Shown here in pieces: positions 40,398 through 42,845 of a stretch of 42,845 bases of DNA; the stretch's first letter is position 1, and every line of letters begins with the position of its first letter. This DNA is from Clostridia bacterium (GTDB lineage Bacteria; Bacillota; Clostridia; Christensenellales; Aristaeellaceae), in NCBI GenBank assembly GCA_017532155.1, contig JAFXJP010000039.1, positions 1 through 42,845 on the forward strand. The letters are read 5' to 3'. The notes under the pieces are model-generated. The model worked only from the letters and a program-made list of their open reading frames with translations. It made no database searches and had not been told where the DNA came from. The position numbers and the translations under genes were made by a program.

Positions 40398-41426
40398 TTA
40401 AAGCAATTCTGTTGCAAACTTTCGTGCCACCTTCACAGCGGTAGGCAGGGGCAGGGCGGCAAGTTCATCCGCTGTGACGAATTGATACCCCGGCTTTTTG
40501 CGCACGTCGGTTGCTTCAAAGTGATAGATTTTCATGTTCCAGATGCGGTGCGTGAAAATGTGCCGCGCTTCGCCGAGATGGGTTTTCAGCTGCGCTTCGA
40601 TGCCCATGCTGCGCAGCTTTTTCTCAAGGCCTTCGGGCGTGTCGTCGTTCTCCAGCAGCAGGAAAACCCACAAGCCTTTGAGCAGCGCTGCATCGCGCTG
40701 CTGCACGAGAATCTTGCCGTTATGCGTCACCAGCGCTACGCCCATCTGCACGGGCTTAGGCGGCTTGGCGGCGGCGCGGACAGGCAAAAGCTCGGCGTCG
40801 TCTTCAAGATGCGCATCGCATTTATCCTTCAGCGGGCAGCGTGCGCAGTCCGGTGTGCCGGGCAGGCAGATCGTTGCGCCCAGATCCATCAGCGCCTGAT
40901 TCCAGTCGCCCGGGCGCTCGCGGTCGATGTATTCCCGGCCCAGCTCCTCGATCTGCCGCTTGACGGAGGGGATGCCTACGTCCTCGCGCACGCCGTGCAC
41001 GCGGGAGATGACGCGCGTGAGATTGCCGTCAATCGCGGGATAGGGCAGCCGATAGGCGATGGAGCAGATAGCTGCGGCGGTGTAATCGCCAATGCCGGGC
41101 AGTGCGCGGACGGCCTCATAAGTGCGCGGAAAGCGATCATCGTATTCTTCGTGAATGATCTTGGCCGCCTTGTGCAGATTGCGCGCACGGGAGTAATAGC
41201 CAAGGCCCTCCCAGTATTTGAGCACTTCCTGCTCATCCGCCAGCGCCAGCTCCCGCACATCGGGAAAACGGCGCAGAAAGCGCGTGAAATAGCCGCTCAC
41301 CGTTTCGGTGCGCGTTTGCTGCAGCATGATTTCCGAAATCCAGATCGCATAGGGATCGCGCGTGCCGCGGAAGGGCAGCACGCGTTTAAATTCATCATAC
41401 CAGGGTAAAAGCTGCGCGTAGGGCAT
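40398..41426 (-). CDS. mutY: A/G-specific adenine DNA glycosylase
   Basis: The 342-residue repair enzyme removes adenine paired with 8-oxoguanine. It shows SEIMLQQTR with catalytic Glu32, helix-hairpin-helix LPGIGDYTAAAI (109-120), AIDGNLTRV with Asp133, and the iron-sulfur cysteines 187, 194, 197 and 203 (C-x6-C-x2-C-x5-C). The C-terminal Nudix-like domain (from about 226, MGVALVTHNGKILVQQRD) recognises 8-oxoG. One small deviation: LPFR in place of the usual LPWR near residue 18. Start: ATG with AAAGGAG six bases upstream. Confidence 0.96.
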   Translation of the reverse strand: MPYAQLLPWYDEFKRVLPFRGTRDPYAIWISEIMLQQTRTETVSGYFTRFLRRFPDVRELALADEQEVLKYWEGLGYYSRARNLHKAAKIIHEEYDDRFPRTYEAVRALPGIGDYTAAAICSIAYRLPYPAIDGNLTRVISRVHGVREDVGIPSVKRQIEELGREYIDRERPGDWNQALMDLGATICLPGTPDCARCPLKDKCDAHLEDDAELLPVRAAAKPPKPVQMGVALVTHNGKILVQQRDAALLKGLWVFLLLENDDTPEGLEKKLRSMGIEAQLKTHLGEARHIFTHRIWNMKIYHFEATDVRKKPGYQFVTADELAALPLPTAVKVARKFATELL

Positions 41427-41454
41427 GGGGGACTCCTTTAAATAAGATGATATC

Positions 41455-41483
41455 AGTATAACAAAAATCGGCGTTGTTGGGAA
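41455..41483 (-). promoter_or_regulatory. Probable mutY promoter
   Basis: Minus strand: TTCCCA (41483-41478), 17 bases, then TATACT (41460-41455) preceded by TGT (extended -10). Confidence 0.5.
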
Positions 41484-41582
41484 GAAAAATAAAAAACAGG
41501 CTCAAATATAAACAAAACGCAATATTCGCCTTGATTTTCTGATATTTGCAGGTGAAAATCATAAAATAATTCTGAAAAACAC

Positions 41583-41611
41583 TTGTATTTATCCGGAATA
41601 TGCGTTAAAAT
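41583..41611 (+). promoter_or_regulatory. groESL promoter
   Basis: TTGTAT (41583-41588) and TAAAAT (41606-41611) with 17 bases between them; the CIRCE element starts 15 bases downstream. Confidence 0.7.
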
Positions 41612-41626
41612 ATGGGTGTAAGGCGG

Positions 41627-41653
41627 TTAGCACTCAATAAACAAGAGTGCTAA
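41627..41653 (+). promoter_or_regulatory. CIRCE operator (HrcA binding site)
   Basis: A perfect TTAGCACTC-N9-GAGTGCTAA inverted repeat, placed just after the groESL promoter. HrcA repression relieved by heat is the known mechanism. Confidence 0.97.
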
Positions 41654-41980
<327 letters not shown>

Positions 41981-42000
41981 GCATTTTATCTATTTTTTAA

Positions 42001-42845
<845 letters not shown>

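Overview
This window looks like ordinary chromosome of a Gram-positive, low-to-mid GC anaerobe of the class Clostridia, probably a gut commensal. That is an inference from four signs. The gene order yicC-gmk-rpoZ-coaBC-priA-def-fmt-rsmB-rlmN-prpC-prkC-rsgA-rpe is the classic Firmicutes order. A T-box leader precedes aspS. A perfect CIRCE operator precedes groESL. Aspartyl-tRNA synthetase is of the short archaeal-like type. Base composition is fairly GC-rich for the class, and a few genes are visibly more AT-rich (the chloramphenicol acetyltransferase at 703-1323 and the GNAT-like gene at 39676-40383).

Layout. 1-3838: the 3' end of clpX, a cat gene, a MATE efflux pump and a DUF2156-like protein. 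3882-7862: an exported protein of unknown function, then the FtsK/SpoIIIE DNA translocase. 7877-21841: one tightly packed plus-strand run of 14 housekeeping genes (RNA turnover, nucleotide metabolism, transcription, CoA synthesis, replication restart, N-formyl-Met handling, rRNA modification, Ser/Thr phosphorylation, ribosome assembly), most of them touching or overlapping. 21842-27346: an accessory island. It holds a minus-strand MarR regulator with a heterodimeric ABC exporter and a divergent small membrane-protein ORF. It is bracketed by two inverted copies of a roughly 214-bp repeat and by many hairpins. 27347-34303: minus-strand mscL, HAD-MazG fusion, DUF2804, SH3-domain and CNNM/HlyC genes, with one plus-strand sugar-epimerase-like gene between them. 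34414-36432: an ECF sigma factor and its probable membrane anti-sigma factor. 36436-41426: an MgtC-like protein, T-box/aspS, a ribbon-helix-helix/nucleotidyltransferase fusion behind a duplicated operator, a GNAT-like gene and mutY. 41583-end: groES and the start of groEL.

Most unusual features. (a) Three exactly 62-nt hairpins share a conserved bulged core but have different, still complementary stems; all lie in gaps between convergent genes. (b) Large inverted repeats flank the ABC exporter module. (c) A single-gene RHH-nucleotidyltransferase fusion has its -35 box inside a palindrome, in a region that is itself a tandem duplication. (d) A CNNM/HlyC gene is interrupted by one in-frame TGA. 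(e) A HAD phosphatase is fused to a MazG-like pyrophosphohydrolase, beside an MscL with a C-terminal zinc ribbon.

All calls come from reading the sequence by eye. Family names rest on motif recognition, not on searches.
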